Assembly (NCBI GenBank): GCA_946540365.1
Contig: CAMNIH010000020.1
Location: 1-19,592 of the forward strand
Origin: an uncultured Bacteroidales bacterium
GTDB lineage: Bacteria > Bacteroidota > Bacteroidia > Bacteroidales > P3
Direction: 5' to 3'
Length of the DNA stretch: 19,592 nt
The translations under genes were made by a program, and so were the position numbers. Of this stretch, positions 7,943-14,926 are shown one piece after another (positions within the stretch are counted from its first letter, which is position 1; every line of letters begins with the position of its first letter). Under the pieces are notes generated by a model that worked only from the letters and a program-made list of their open reading frames with translations, searched no databases and was not told where the DNA came from.

Positions 7943-8578
7943 ATGAAAAAAACAGTTCTCCTCATCGCACTGGCCCTCTTCCTGTGCAGCGAATCGAAAG
8001 CCCAGTATGTTGCTGACGCGGGCAGTCTCTACACCTCGACCCAGCTCAGCCTCAGCGACAACCAACCGACCGCTTTCACCAGCATCTACAACACCCCCAT
8101 GCCCACCACCGACTTTGCCATGAACGACCAGCTGAACACGCAGCAGCTCGCTTCGCGCAAGGGATGGGGTATCGCCTGCATCATCTCGGGTGGTCTGACC
8201 ATGGTCAGCGGTGCTTCTGTCTGGCTCTTCGGAGGCATGTTCAATAACGCCGCCTCGGCCGTCGGCTCCGATCCGGAGTTTGCCAACGATCCCGAAATGC
8301 AACAAGGGCAACAAGCCGTACAAGCTGTCGGCAACGGAGTGAAGACCATCGGCATCATCGGCACCGTCGCGGGTGCCGCCCTGGTGGGTACCGGTATCTG
8401 GCTCGTCTCGTCCGACGGTGGCAGCTACTCGCGCGGTGGTCGTTCGCATGGCCGTCGCGGCGGCCGTCGTGGCGGTCGTCGTCATGCCGACCTCTTCCAG
8501 CAGCCCTCCATCCAGCCCGACTGGGGCCTCTGCCTCAACGTCACCCCCGCCAATGCCGGACTGACCCTCGTTTTCTAA
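7943..8578 (+). CDS. Hypothetical exported protein with two hydrophobic segments and an RG-rich stretch
   Basis: I do not recognise this 211-residue protein. It starts with a clear signal peptide (residues 1-20, cleavage SKA-Q). A polar region follows, then two glycine-rich hydrophobic segments (about 74-97 and 135-157) separated by an acidic, Gln-rich loop. Next comes an Arg/Gly-repeat stretch (about 164-180: RGGR, RRGG, RRGG) and a C terminus ending in hydrophobic LTLVF. The likely location is inner membrane or periplasm. The glycine-rich paired helices could span the membrane as a hairpin. It stands alone between its own promoter and a strong terminator, so it is monocistronic. Function unknown. 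Confidence 0.8.
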   Translation: MKKTVLLIALALFLCSESKAQYVADAGSLYTSTQLSLSDNQPTAFTSIYNTPMPTTDFAMNDQLNTQQLASRKGWGIACIISGGLTMVSGASVWLFGGMFNNAASAVGSDPEFANDPEMQQGQQAVQAVGNGVKTIGIIGTVAGAALVGTGIWLVSSDGGSYSRGGRSHGRRGGRRGGRRHADLFQQPSIQPDWGLCLNVTPANAGLTLVF

Positions 8579-8594
8579 ACCACCACACAACAAT

Positions 8595-8633
8595 AAAAAG
8601 AGGAGCTGCCCGTTCGGACAGCTCCTCTTTTTT
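8595..8633 (+). terminator. Intrinsic terminator after the gene at 7943
   Basis: The stem AGAGGAGCTG pairs with CAGCTCCTCT, with one mismatch and two further pairs near the GTTC loop. An A-run precedes it and a run of T follows, giving a near-symmetric, potentially bidirectional terminator 16 bases after the stop codon. Confidence 0.9.
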
Positions 8634-8639
8634 AAAACC

Positions 8640-8650
8640 GACATTTGCAC
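8640..8650 (+). promoter_or_regulatory. Possible promoter -7 box for the FKBP gene
   Basis: GACATTTGCAC differs by one base from the TAnnTTTG consensus and is followed by the GCAC seen at the two better promoters. No -33 match is visible. The ATG lies about 43 bases downstream, and a promoter is needed here because a terminator ends just upstream. Confidence 0.4.
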
Positions 8651-8693
8651 ACTTATGCAATAAAACAACCCAAACGCCGTTATAACAAGCATT

Positions 8694-9302
8694 ATGGACA
8701 AACTTAGCTATGCATTGGGCCACAATATTGGCCACCAACTGATTGGTATGGGCTTGGGAAAGAGCCTGAACATCGACGATTATGCTGACGCCATTCGCGA
8801 TGTGATGGAGGGCCGGCCGGAACAAATGAGCGCCGCCGAAGTGCAGCAGGTGCTGGAACACTTCTTCAACGAGCTGGAGGAGCGCCAGCAGGCCGAGGCC
8901 GCCGAGCGTGGCCGCGCCGCACGCGCCGAGGGCGAGGCTTTCCTGGCCGAGAACAAGAAGCAGCCTGGTGTGTCGACCACCGCCAGCGGCCTGCAGTACA
9001 CCATCTTGCAGGAGGGCACAGGCCGCCAGCCCAAGGCCAGCGACACCGTGCGCTGCCACTACGAAGGGCGACTCATCGACGGCACGGTCTTCGACTCCAG
9101 CTACCGCCGCGGCATGCCTGCCGACTTCGGCCTGCGCCAGGTCATCAGCGGATGGACCGAGGGCGTGCAGCTCATGAAAGAGGGCGCCAAGTACCGCTTC
9201 TTCATCCCCTACAACCTGGCCTACGGCGAGCGTGGCGCCGGCGCCGACATCCCGCCCTATGCCGCCCTGGTGTTCGACGTGGAACTGATCAAAGTGCTCT
9301 AA
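8694..9302 (+). CDS. FKBP-type peptidyl-prolyl cis-trans isomerase
   Basis: The protein speeds cis-trans isomerisation at proline bonds and acts as a folding helper. Its 202 residues show the two-domain layout of the FklB/FkpA/Mip group. A helical N-terminal dimerisation domain (about residues 1-95) includes a charged helix rich in Glu, Arg and Ala. The C-terminal FKBP domain (about 96-202) has VRCHYEGRLIDGTVFDSS, the VISGWTEGVQLMKEGAKYRFFIP core, LAYGERG and the closing PPYAALVFDVELI strand. No signal peptide is present (it starts MDKLSYALGHNIG), so it is probably cytoplasmic, as FklB. It is a single-gene unit converging on pruA. Confidence 0.93.
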   Translation: MDKLSYALGHNIGHQLIGMGLGKSLNIDDYADAIRDVMEGRPEQMSAAEVQQVLEHFFNELEERQQAEAAERGRAARAEGEAFLAENKKQPGVSTTASGLQYTILQEGTGRQPKASDTVRCHYEGRLIDGTVFDSSYRRGMPADFGLRQVISGWTEGVQLMKEGAKYRFFIPYNLAYGERGAGADIPPYAALVFDVELIKVL

Positions 9303-9325
9303 TCGTATTTATAATATAGACAGAA

Positions 9326-9357
9326 AAAAGGCTGGCGCCAATCGGTGCCAGCCTTTT
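9326..9357. terminator. Bidirectional terminator between the FKBP gene and pruA
   Basis: AAAAGGCTGGCGCC (9326-9339) pairs with GGTGCCAGCCTTTT (9344-9357) around an AATC loop, with one G-T pair. T-rich DNA follows on the plus strand and the A-run gives a T-run on the minus strand. It can therefore end both convergent genes. Confidence 0.9.
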
Positions 9358-9374
9358 CTTTTTGCATCTGACCT

Positions 9375-11009
9375 TTATTCAGCGGAGCTGATAAACGGAT
9401 ACTTGTAGTCGCGTGCCGGGTCGAAGGTCTCCTTGACGGCCTGCGGGCTCACCCAGCGCAGCAGGTTGAGGTAGCTGCCGGCCTTGTCGTTCGTGCCGCT
9501 GGCGCGCGCACCGCCGAAGGGCTGCTGACCCACCACGGCTCCCGTGGGCTTGTCGTTGAAGTAGATATTGCCTGCGGCGTTCTTCAGCGCCTCGTAGCCC
9601 GTGCGGAGGGCCTTGCGGTCGGTGGAGAAGATGGCACCCGTCAGGGCGTAGGGCGACGTGGTGTCGCACAGACGCAGCGTCTTCTCGTAGTCCTTGTCGT
9701 CGTAGACATAGATCGTGATGATGGGTCCGAAGATCTCCTCGCACATCGACTTGTAGTCGGGTTTCTTGGCCAGGATGACGGTGGGCTCGATGAACCAGCC
9801 CTTCTTCTTGTCGCACTTGCCGCCGAAGACGATCTCGGCATCCTTGCTCTTCTTGGCGTGGTCGATATAGTTCTTGCAGTTGTCGAACGAGGCCTCGTCG
9901 ATCACCGCATTGACGAAGGCCGAGAAGTCGCGCACATCGCCCATCTTGATTTCCTTCAGCATCTTGCCGACGATCTTCTCCACCTTGGGCCACATCGAGG
10001 CAGGCACGTAGGCACGGCTGGCGGCCGAGCACTTCTGACCCTGGAACTCGAAGGCACCGCGCACGATGGCCGTGGCCACCTGCTCGGCGTCGGCGCTCTT
10101 GTGGACGAAGATGAAATCCTTGCCGCCCGTCTCGCCCACGATCTTCGGGTAGGTACGGTACTTGTCGATATTCTGGCCGATGGCCTTCCAGAAGCCCTTG
10201 AAGGTCGACGTGCTGCCGGTGAAATGGACACCCGCCAGGTTCTCGTCGGAGAAAGCCACCTTGCCGATCAGCGAACCGCTGCCCGGCAGGAAGTTCACCA
10301 CGCCGTCAGGCAGACCCGCCTCCTTGTAGATCTTCATCAGGATATAGTTCGACAGCAGGGCCGTGGTCGAGGGCTTCCAGATGCACACGTTGCCCATCAG
10401 CACCGGGCTCAGGCACAGGTTCGAAGCAATCGAGGTGAAGTTGAACGGCGTGATGGCGAACACGAAGCCTTCCATGGCGCGGTAGGTCACGTAGTTCAGC
10501 GTTCCCTTGTCGCTGCAGGGCTGGTCGCTGTAGATCTGGCTTGCATAGAAGGTGTTGTAGCGCAGGAAATCCACCAGCTCGCACGCCGAGTCGATCTCGG
10601 CCTGCATCGTCGTCTTGCCCTGGCCCAGCATCGTCGCCGCATTGATCAGGTAGCGGTACTTGCCGCTCACCAGCGTGGCGATCTTCATCATCACGCTCGC
10701 ACGGTCGATCCAGGGCGTCTCGGCCCATTCCTGGCGCGCCTTCAGGGCCGCCGCGATAGCAGCCTGCACCTCCTTCTCGCCCACCTTGTGGTAGCGGGCC
10801 AGCACATGGTGGTTCTCCGTGGGCATCACTATCTCGCCCATCTCCTTCGTCTTCACCTCCTTGCCACCAATGATGGCGGGGATCTCGGTCACCTTGTTAT
10901 AAAGCTCGTCCAGGGCTTTGCGGATCTCCTTGCGCTCGGGACTGCCGGGAGCATAACCCTTCACGGGCTCGTTCTCGGGCTTGGGAAACATGAAAATACT
11001 GTTGTTCAT
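9375..11009 (-). CDS. pruA: L-glutamate gamma-semialdehyde (1-pyrroline-5-carboxylate) dehydrogenase
   Basis: This NAD-dependent aldehyde dehydrogenase oxidises glutamate semialdehyde, the open form of pyrroline-5-carboxylate, to glutamate. It is the last step of proline degradation and of ornithine degradation. Its 544 residues match the stand-alone ALDH4-type enzyme. Catalytic residues are visible: Glu293 in VGETGGKDF and nucleophile Cys327 in GQKCSAASRAYVP. The FAITPFNFTS cofactor loop and the C-terminal PFGGARASGTNDKAG motif are also present. No proline dehydrogenase domain is fused and none is nearby. The gene is transcribed alone from a promoter near 11052-11059 and ends at the shared terminator. 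The link to the agmatine genes through arginine and ornithine metabolism is only suggestive. Confidence 0.96.
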   Translation of the reverse strand: MNNSIFMFPKPENEPVKGYAPGSPERKEIRKALDELYNKVTEIPAIIGGKEVKTKEMGEIVMPTENHHVLARYHKVGEKEVQAAIAAALKARQEWAETPWIDRASVMMKIATLVSGKYRYLINAATMLGQGKTTMQAEIDSACELVDFLRYNTFYASQIYSDQPCSDKGTLNYVTYRAMEGFVFAITPFNFTSIASNLCLSPVLMGNVCIWKPSTTALLSNYILMKIYKEAGLPDGVVNFLPGSGSLIGKVAFSDENLAGVHFTGSTSTFKGFWKAIGQNIDKYRTYPKIVGETGGKDFIFVHKSADAEQVATAIVRGAFEFQGQKCSAASRAYVPASMWPKVEKIVGKMLKEIKMGDVRDFSAFVNAVIDEASFDNCKNYIDHAKKSKDAEIVFGGKCDKKKGWFIEPTVILAKKPDYKSMCEEIFGPIITIYVYDDKDYEKTLRLCDTTSPYALTGAIFSTDRKALRTGYEALKNAAGNIYFNDKPTGAVVGQQPFGGARASGTNDKAGSYLNLLRWVSPQAVKETFDPARDYKYPFISSAE

Positions 11010-11051
11010 AGAAACGTGATTAAAACAATTAATGTTACTTTTTTACGGGTG

Positions 11052-11059
11052 CAAATTTA
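11052..11059 (-). promoter_or_regulatory. Promoter -7 box for pruA
   Basis: Read on the minus strand this is TAAATTTG, an exact TAnnTTTG match followed by CA, about 43 bases upstream of the pruA ATG. No convincing TTTG is found 19-21 bases further upstream. Confidence 0.6.
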
Positions 11060-11216
11060 CAAAATTATTTCCATTCCCCGGTGAAAAAGTTTTCAACCAT
11101 CCGTCAACCGCCCGTGCCACTGGCACATCAAACGACGTTAAAACCACTGATTGAATGACACTTCACCACTGCTGTCATCGCCTCAGCTCTCTTCCTTTCA
11201 CCCCCGAAGACAAACG

Positions 11217-11261
11217 AAACAGGAAACCACTTCGGCACTTCGCCACAGCGGTTTCCTGTTT
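11217..11261 (-). terminator. Terminator-like hairpin after the S41 peptidase gene
   Basis: AAACAGGAAACC (11217-11228) pairs perfectly with GGTTTCCTGTTT (11250-11261) in a 12-bp stem. A 21-base loop can form a small inner GGC/GCC stem. On the minus strand the stem ends in TTT-CG-TTT, a weak T-tract. It begins 25 bases after the stop of the S41 peptidase gene. The rest of the gap up to pruA (11062-11216) holds only a small GTGCC/GGCAC hairpin at 11114-11126 and no gene that I can support. Confidence 0.65.
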
Positions 11262-11286
11262 ATCTGGGTTCGAGTTCCAGCTCCCC

Positions 11287-12888
11287 TCAGCGGGCAAACT
11301 GGCGCAGGGCTTCGCGGAAGCCGTCGTCGGCCTCCTTCATCACCATATAGTAGTAGTCGATGCCGAACAGGTTGCGGGCCACCTGTGCCTTGAGCATCAG
11401 CCACATGTAGCGGTCGCTGTGGGCCGTGCGCTCAGGCTGGGCGGCCTCCTTCTCGGTGTCGCGCACGATCCCCTTCTCGAGGGCCTCGGCGGTGAGCAGG
11501 CTGTCTAAGTGGAACGAGTCGTAGTTCTCGAGGAAAAGTTCGAAAGTCTTGACCTTGGGGTCGCGGCGGTGCTGGTCGGCCCACTGCAGGGGGAACGAGT
11601 TGAGGAGTCCCTTGCCGCGCAGCGAGATGTAGTAGTCGCTCAGCCGCATGGTGTCCATCGGCACGAAGACATCGGGCATGATGCCGCCGCCGCCGTACAC
11701 CGTGCGCCCACCGCTGGTGGTGAAACGCAGCGAATCGGGGAAGTGGATCGAGTCGGCGTTGACCATCTCGCCATGGAGAAAGCGGTTGTTCACATCCTGG
11801 CGGTAGGCGTCGCTGCCCTCGTCGTAGGGGCGCTGGATGCAGCGGCCGCTGGGCGTGAAGTAGCGCGCCGTGGTCAGCCGCAGCTGGCTGCCGTCGCTGA
11901 GGGCGAACATGCGCTGCACCAACCCCTTGCCGAACGAGCGGCGACCGACGATGATGCCGCGGTCCCAGTCCTGCACGGCACCGCTGACGATCTCGCTGGC
12001 CGAGGCCGACCCCTCGTCGATGAGGACCACGAGACGATGGTCGACGATCTCGCCGGCGGCGTTGCGCACGGCGCGGAAGTTGCCACGCCCGTTGGCGTGG
12101 TAGTTCTGCCGCGGCGTCCGGCGCCCCTCTTGGTACACCACGAGCTGTCCCCGGTCGAGGAACTCGTTGGCCAGACCATGCGCAATGTCGAGGTAGCCGC
12201 CCGTGTTGCCGCGCAGGTCGAGGATCAGCGACGTCATGCCCTTTCGGCTAAGCGACCGGAGGGCCTTGCGGAACTCGTCGACCGACGTGCGCGCAAAGCG
12301 GATCAGGCGTATGTAGCCCACACTGTCGTTGGCCATGAAATAAGTGTCGATGCTGTAGATCGGGATCTTGTCGCGCACGATATGGAAGTTGTAGACCGAC
12401 CCCTGGCGCATGATGTCCACCACCACGGTGGTGCCCTTCTTGCCGCGCAGATGGCGGAACACAAAGTCGTTGCGCGCACTATCGCCCGTGGCGTTGATGC
12501 CGTCGATGCTGATCAGCTTGTCGCCGATCATCACGCCCACCTTCTCGCTGGGGCCGCCGTCGATGACGCTCTGCACCACGATGGTGTCGTTGACGATCTG
12601 GAACGAGATGCCCACCCCCTCGAAGTTGCCCTGCAACCCCTCGTTGGCGCGATCCACGTCGCTCGCGGGGATATAGACACTGTGGGGATCCAGCGCCCGC
12701 AGCATCGCGTTGATCGCCTCCGTGCCCATGCGGTCCATGTCGGGCGACTCGGTGTAGTTGCCGTCGATCAGGCGCATCACCTCGCCCACACGCTGCTCGC
12801 CGGCGGTGGCCGTGTCGGGCACCACCACCCGCTGCCCCATGGCGCTGCCGCCAACACAGAGCAGCACTGCCAGAATCAACTTCTTCAT
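11287..12888 (-). CDS. S41 family C-terminal processing peptidase with PDZ domain
   Basis: This exported serine protease resembles CtpA/Prc, which cut envelope proteins at their C termini. Its 533 residues comprise a signal peptide (about 1-19, GSAMG-Q), a helical N-terminal part containing LDPHSVYIP (about 20-80), a PDZ domain (about 85-165: GVGISF, GPSEKVGVMIGDKLISIDG) and the protease core. Catalytic Ser296 in GSASASE and Lys321 in FGKGLVQ are spaced 25 apart, as in known members; the DLRGNTGG segment is present. The C-terminal 120 residues are helical and charged. The ATG at 12888 shares ATGA with the stop of aguA, implying translational coupling. The same frame stays open far upstream inside aguA; that extension is spurious. 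Confidence 0.94.
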   Translation of the reverse strand: MKKLILAVLLCVGGSAMGQRVVVPDTATAGEQRVGEVMRLIDGNYTESPDMDRMGTEAINAMLRALDPHSVYIPASDVDRANEGLQGNFEGVGISFQIVNDTIVVQSVIDGGPSEKVGVMIGDKLISIDGINATGDSARNDFVFRHLRGKKGTTVVVDIMRQGSVYNFHIVRDKIPIYSIDTYFMANDSVGYIRLIRFARTSVDEFRKALRSLSRKGMTSLILDLRGNTGGYLDIAHGLANEFLDRGQLVVYQEGRRTPRQNYHANGRGNFRAVRNAAGEIVDHRLVVLIDEGSASASEIVSGAVQDWDRGIIVGRRSFGKGLVQRMFALSDGSQLRLTTARYFTPSGRCIQRPYDEGSDAYRQDVNNRFLHGEMVNADSIHFPDSLRFTTSGGRTVYGGGGIMPDVFVPMDTMRLSDYYISLRGKGLLNSFPLQWADQHRRDPKVKTFELFLENYDSFHLDSLLTAEALEKGIVRDTEKEAAQPERTAHSDRYMWLMLKAQVARNLFGIDYYYMVMKEADDGFREALRQFAR

Positions 12889-13925
12889 ACGGCAGGCATC
12901 TGTTGGCTGAGGCAATGGAACGAGCCGAGGCCCCACACGATATCGGTCGAATCGATTCCCACCACCTCGCGGTCCGGGAAGCAGGCCTCGAGGATGTAGG
13001 CCGCCTCGTTGTCGGTCAGACAGCGGTAGGTGGGGAAGATCACCTTGCCGTTGGCCAGGTAGAAATTGGCGTAGCTCGCCGGCAGCCGCTGGCCTTCGTA
13101 GAAGACCACGTCGGGCATCGGCAGCTCCACGATGTCGGGCTGCTTGCCGTTGGCCAGACGCGCCCGCTTCAGTATGCTGAGGTTCCGCTGCAGCGGCTCG
13201 TAGTTCTCGTCCCACGTGTCGTACTCGACGGCCGTGATGATCCGGTCCGGCGCCACAAAGCGCGACAGGTCGTCCACGTGGCCGTCCGTGTCGTCGCCCA
13301 CAATGCCGTCCGCCAGCCAGATGATATTGTCCACCCCGTAGTAATCCCTCAGGTAGCCCTCGATTTGATCCTGGTTCAGATGGGGATTGCGGTTGGGGTT
13401 GAGCAGGCAGGAGGTTGTCGTCAGCAGGTCGCCGCAGCCGTTCACGTCGATCGAGCCACCCTCCATCACGATGCCGGGCGAGAAGAGCGGCAGCTCGGGC
13501 ATCAGCTTGTGGATCCGCACCGGCACCTCGGTGTCCAGCTCGTAGGGGTACTTGCCGCCCCAGGCGTTGTGGTTCCAGTTGACGATGGCCCTCGGCGCAG
13601 AGGCGTCGCGGTTCAGCAGGAACGCAGGCCCGTGGTCGCGGCACCAGGCGTCGTTGCTCGGGATGATATGGAGGCGGATGTTCTCCATGCGGGTGCCGAT
13701 GGCCTCCAGCTCGCGCGCCACATGGTCGCGCATCGCCTCGTCGTCCACATTGATGTGGACCGTCTCGCCCTCGGCCAGCGTCTTCACAAAGAGGTGGTAC
13801 GACGGGTAGATCGTCTCAATCTTGCCGGGCCACGAATCGGGGTTCTTCGGGTAGGTGAGCCATGTGGCCTCGTGCCGCGCCCACTCGGCGGGCATATAGT
13901 AGCCTTGTTCTTTCGGAGTCATCAT
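12885..13925 (-). CDS. aguA: Agmatine deiminase
   Basis: AguA hydrolyses agmatine to N-carbamoylputrescine and ammonia, the first step from decarboxylated arginine to putrescine. It belongs to the PAD-type guanidine-modifying superfamily. Motifs present are NDAWCRDHGPAF, the acidic-His pair in VMEGGSID and DTDGHVDD, and the nucleophile Cys338 in GLGSFHCLSQQ (numbered from this start). At 346 residues it is close to the usual 345-370. ATGs at 13934, 13925 and 13922 are all in frame. I chose 13925 because its ATGA overlaps the stop of the endonuclease gene, the same coupling as at the aguA-S41 junction. Its pathway partner aguB lies 2 kb upstream, separated by the restriction-modification pair. 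Confidence 0.94.
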   Translation of the reverse strand: MMTPKEQGYYMPAEWARHEATWLTYPKNPDSWPGKIETIYPSYHLFVKTLAEGETVHINVDDEAMRDHVARELEAIGTRMENIRLHIIPSNDAWCRDHGPAFLLNRDASAPRAIVNWNHNAWGGKYPYELDTEVPVRIHKLMPELPLFSPGIVMEGGSIDVNGCGDLLTTTSCLLNPNRNPHLNQDQIEGYLRDYYGVDNIIWLADGIVGDDTDGHVDDLSRFVAPDRIITAVEYDTWDENYEPLQRNLSILKRARLANGKQPDIVELPMPDVVFYEGQRLPASYANFYLANGKVIFPTYRCLTDNEAAYILEACFPDREVVGIDSTDIVWGLGSFHCLSQQMPAV

Positions 13926-14926
13926 TTGCAGCATTTATGAATTTCCAGAAACTTGTAGCCGTTGAGATGCACCAAATGCTCTGGCGCATCAGCTATCCAT
14001 ACTTCAGTTTCCCATGCTATGTTCAAGCAATACTTTTGATACATTTTTCTATTCAAGAATGTAGTAAAGAACACAACATTGGCGGTACACCCTGCAAGAT
14101 GTTTTCTCAATCGGTTGACACGTAGCTCGTCCATCGGACCTGAACTGTGTACAGCTTCTATCAAAAACAGCAGGTTTTTGTCCTTGCTGTACGCAATAAC
14201 ATCCGGCAGTTCTTCATGTTTCAGCGGAAAAAAATGCAGTGCATCCAACAACGCATCATCCTTATAGAGATATTTGTCCGATGTGTCGCCGACATAAAGC
14301 ACTTGCGCACCCATTCCCCATTTGGGAAGGAACTCCTCTATAATCTTTTTTTGCAGCAGATTGTGTTCTCCCGCCGACAATTCCAACGCAACACCTGAAG
14401 GCAACGTAACAGGTATTCTCGCCAATGCTCTCTTTCTCTCAAGTTCCTCGCGCACTTTTTTTCTCACCTCCATGAAATAGGCAAGTTTTTCCTCCCAGCG
14501 ACGTGTTCCAAATGTCTTCAGAAGACTGGCGAACTGAGCATCGAGCGCATAGCCTCTATTGGGGTTGTTGGTGGCAGATTGGTCTATTGATGAAGAGTTG
14601 ATAACAAGACCATCATCCACCAACATCTTCAAGTCTTTACGACGGATGTCGTCATACGAACCAGACGAAATATGCTCACCATAATGCTCATTTTCAAATT
14701 CTATAATATCTCTCGTTTTAAGAAATACCCCATTCATCACAGACTTTGCCTCCTTAAACGACGACACGATCTGTCCCGTTGCAAGGCAGGCTCCTGCCAT
14801 TTTTTCCTTCCTACGGTCTGAAGGCAATTCACAGACAGGTATTCCAACAGCATGAAGAACGTCCAACATGTCTGAATACAGCCTTTTGATTGCCTCGCTT
14901 TTATCTCCGGAAAATTTTATACGCAT
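13922..14926 (-). CDS. BsuBI/PstI-family type II restriction endonuclease
   Basis: This probable site-specific DNA endonuclease has 334 residues. The N-terminal half (about 1-170) is helical and charged, fitting the helix-turn-helix-like N-terminal domain of the family. The C-terminal half carries the catalytic region: VLYVGDTSDKYLY, then LPDVIAYSK with Asp242, then LIEAVHSSGPMDELR with Glu257. This forms the P-D...E-A-V arrangement typical of PstI and BsuBI rather than the common D-E-x-K. PstI and BsuBI cut CTGCAG, but the specificity here is not established. It overlaps the methyltransferase stop by 10 bases, and its own stop overlaps the chosen aguA start. Hand counts of two 60-base samples give 37% and 40% GC, against 67% in adjacent aguA. 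This indicates foreign origin. Confidence 0.88.
   Translation of the reverse strand: MRIKFSGDKSEAIKRLYSDMLDVLHAVGIPVCELPSDRRKEKMAGACLATGQIVSSFKEAKSVMNGVFLKTRDIIEFENEHYGEHISSGSYDDIRRKDLKMLVDDGLVINSSSIDQSATNNPNRGYALDAQFASLLKTFGTRRWEEKLAYFMEVRKKVREELERKRALARIPVTLPSGVALELSAGEHNLLQKKIIEEFLPKWGMGAQVLYVGDTSDKYLYKDDALLDALHFFPLKHEELPDVIAYSKDKNLLFLIEAVHSSGPMDELRVNRLRKHLAGCTANVVFFTTFLNRKMYQKYCLNIAWETEVWIADAPEHLVHLNGYKFLEIHKCCK

Noticed and set aside
9858..11084. A 408-codon plus-strand frame opposite pruA
   Set aside because: It is antisense to a clear aldehyde dehydrogenase with intact catalytic residues; the translated sequence is low in identifiable motifs.
11264..11287. A tRNA T-arm-like segment (CTGGG, TTCGAGT, TCCAG)
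   Set aside because: The 5+7+5 arm fits a T-arm with one G-T pair, but no matching acceptor, D or anticodon arm lies within 80 bases upstream. A vestigial attachment site is possible but unsupported.
12889..13644. Upstream in-frame extension of the S41 peptidase gene through aguA
   Set aside because: The extension is Arg/Ala/Pro-rich shadow sequence; the signal peptide begins at 12888, where an ATGA overlap with aguA is found.
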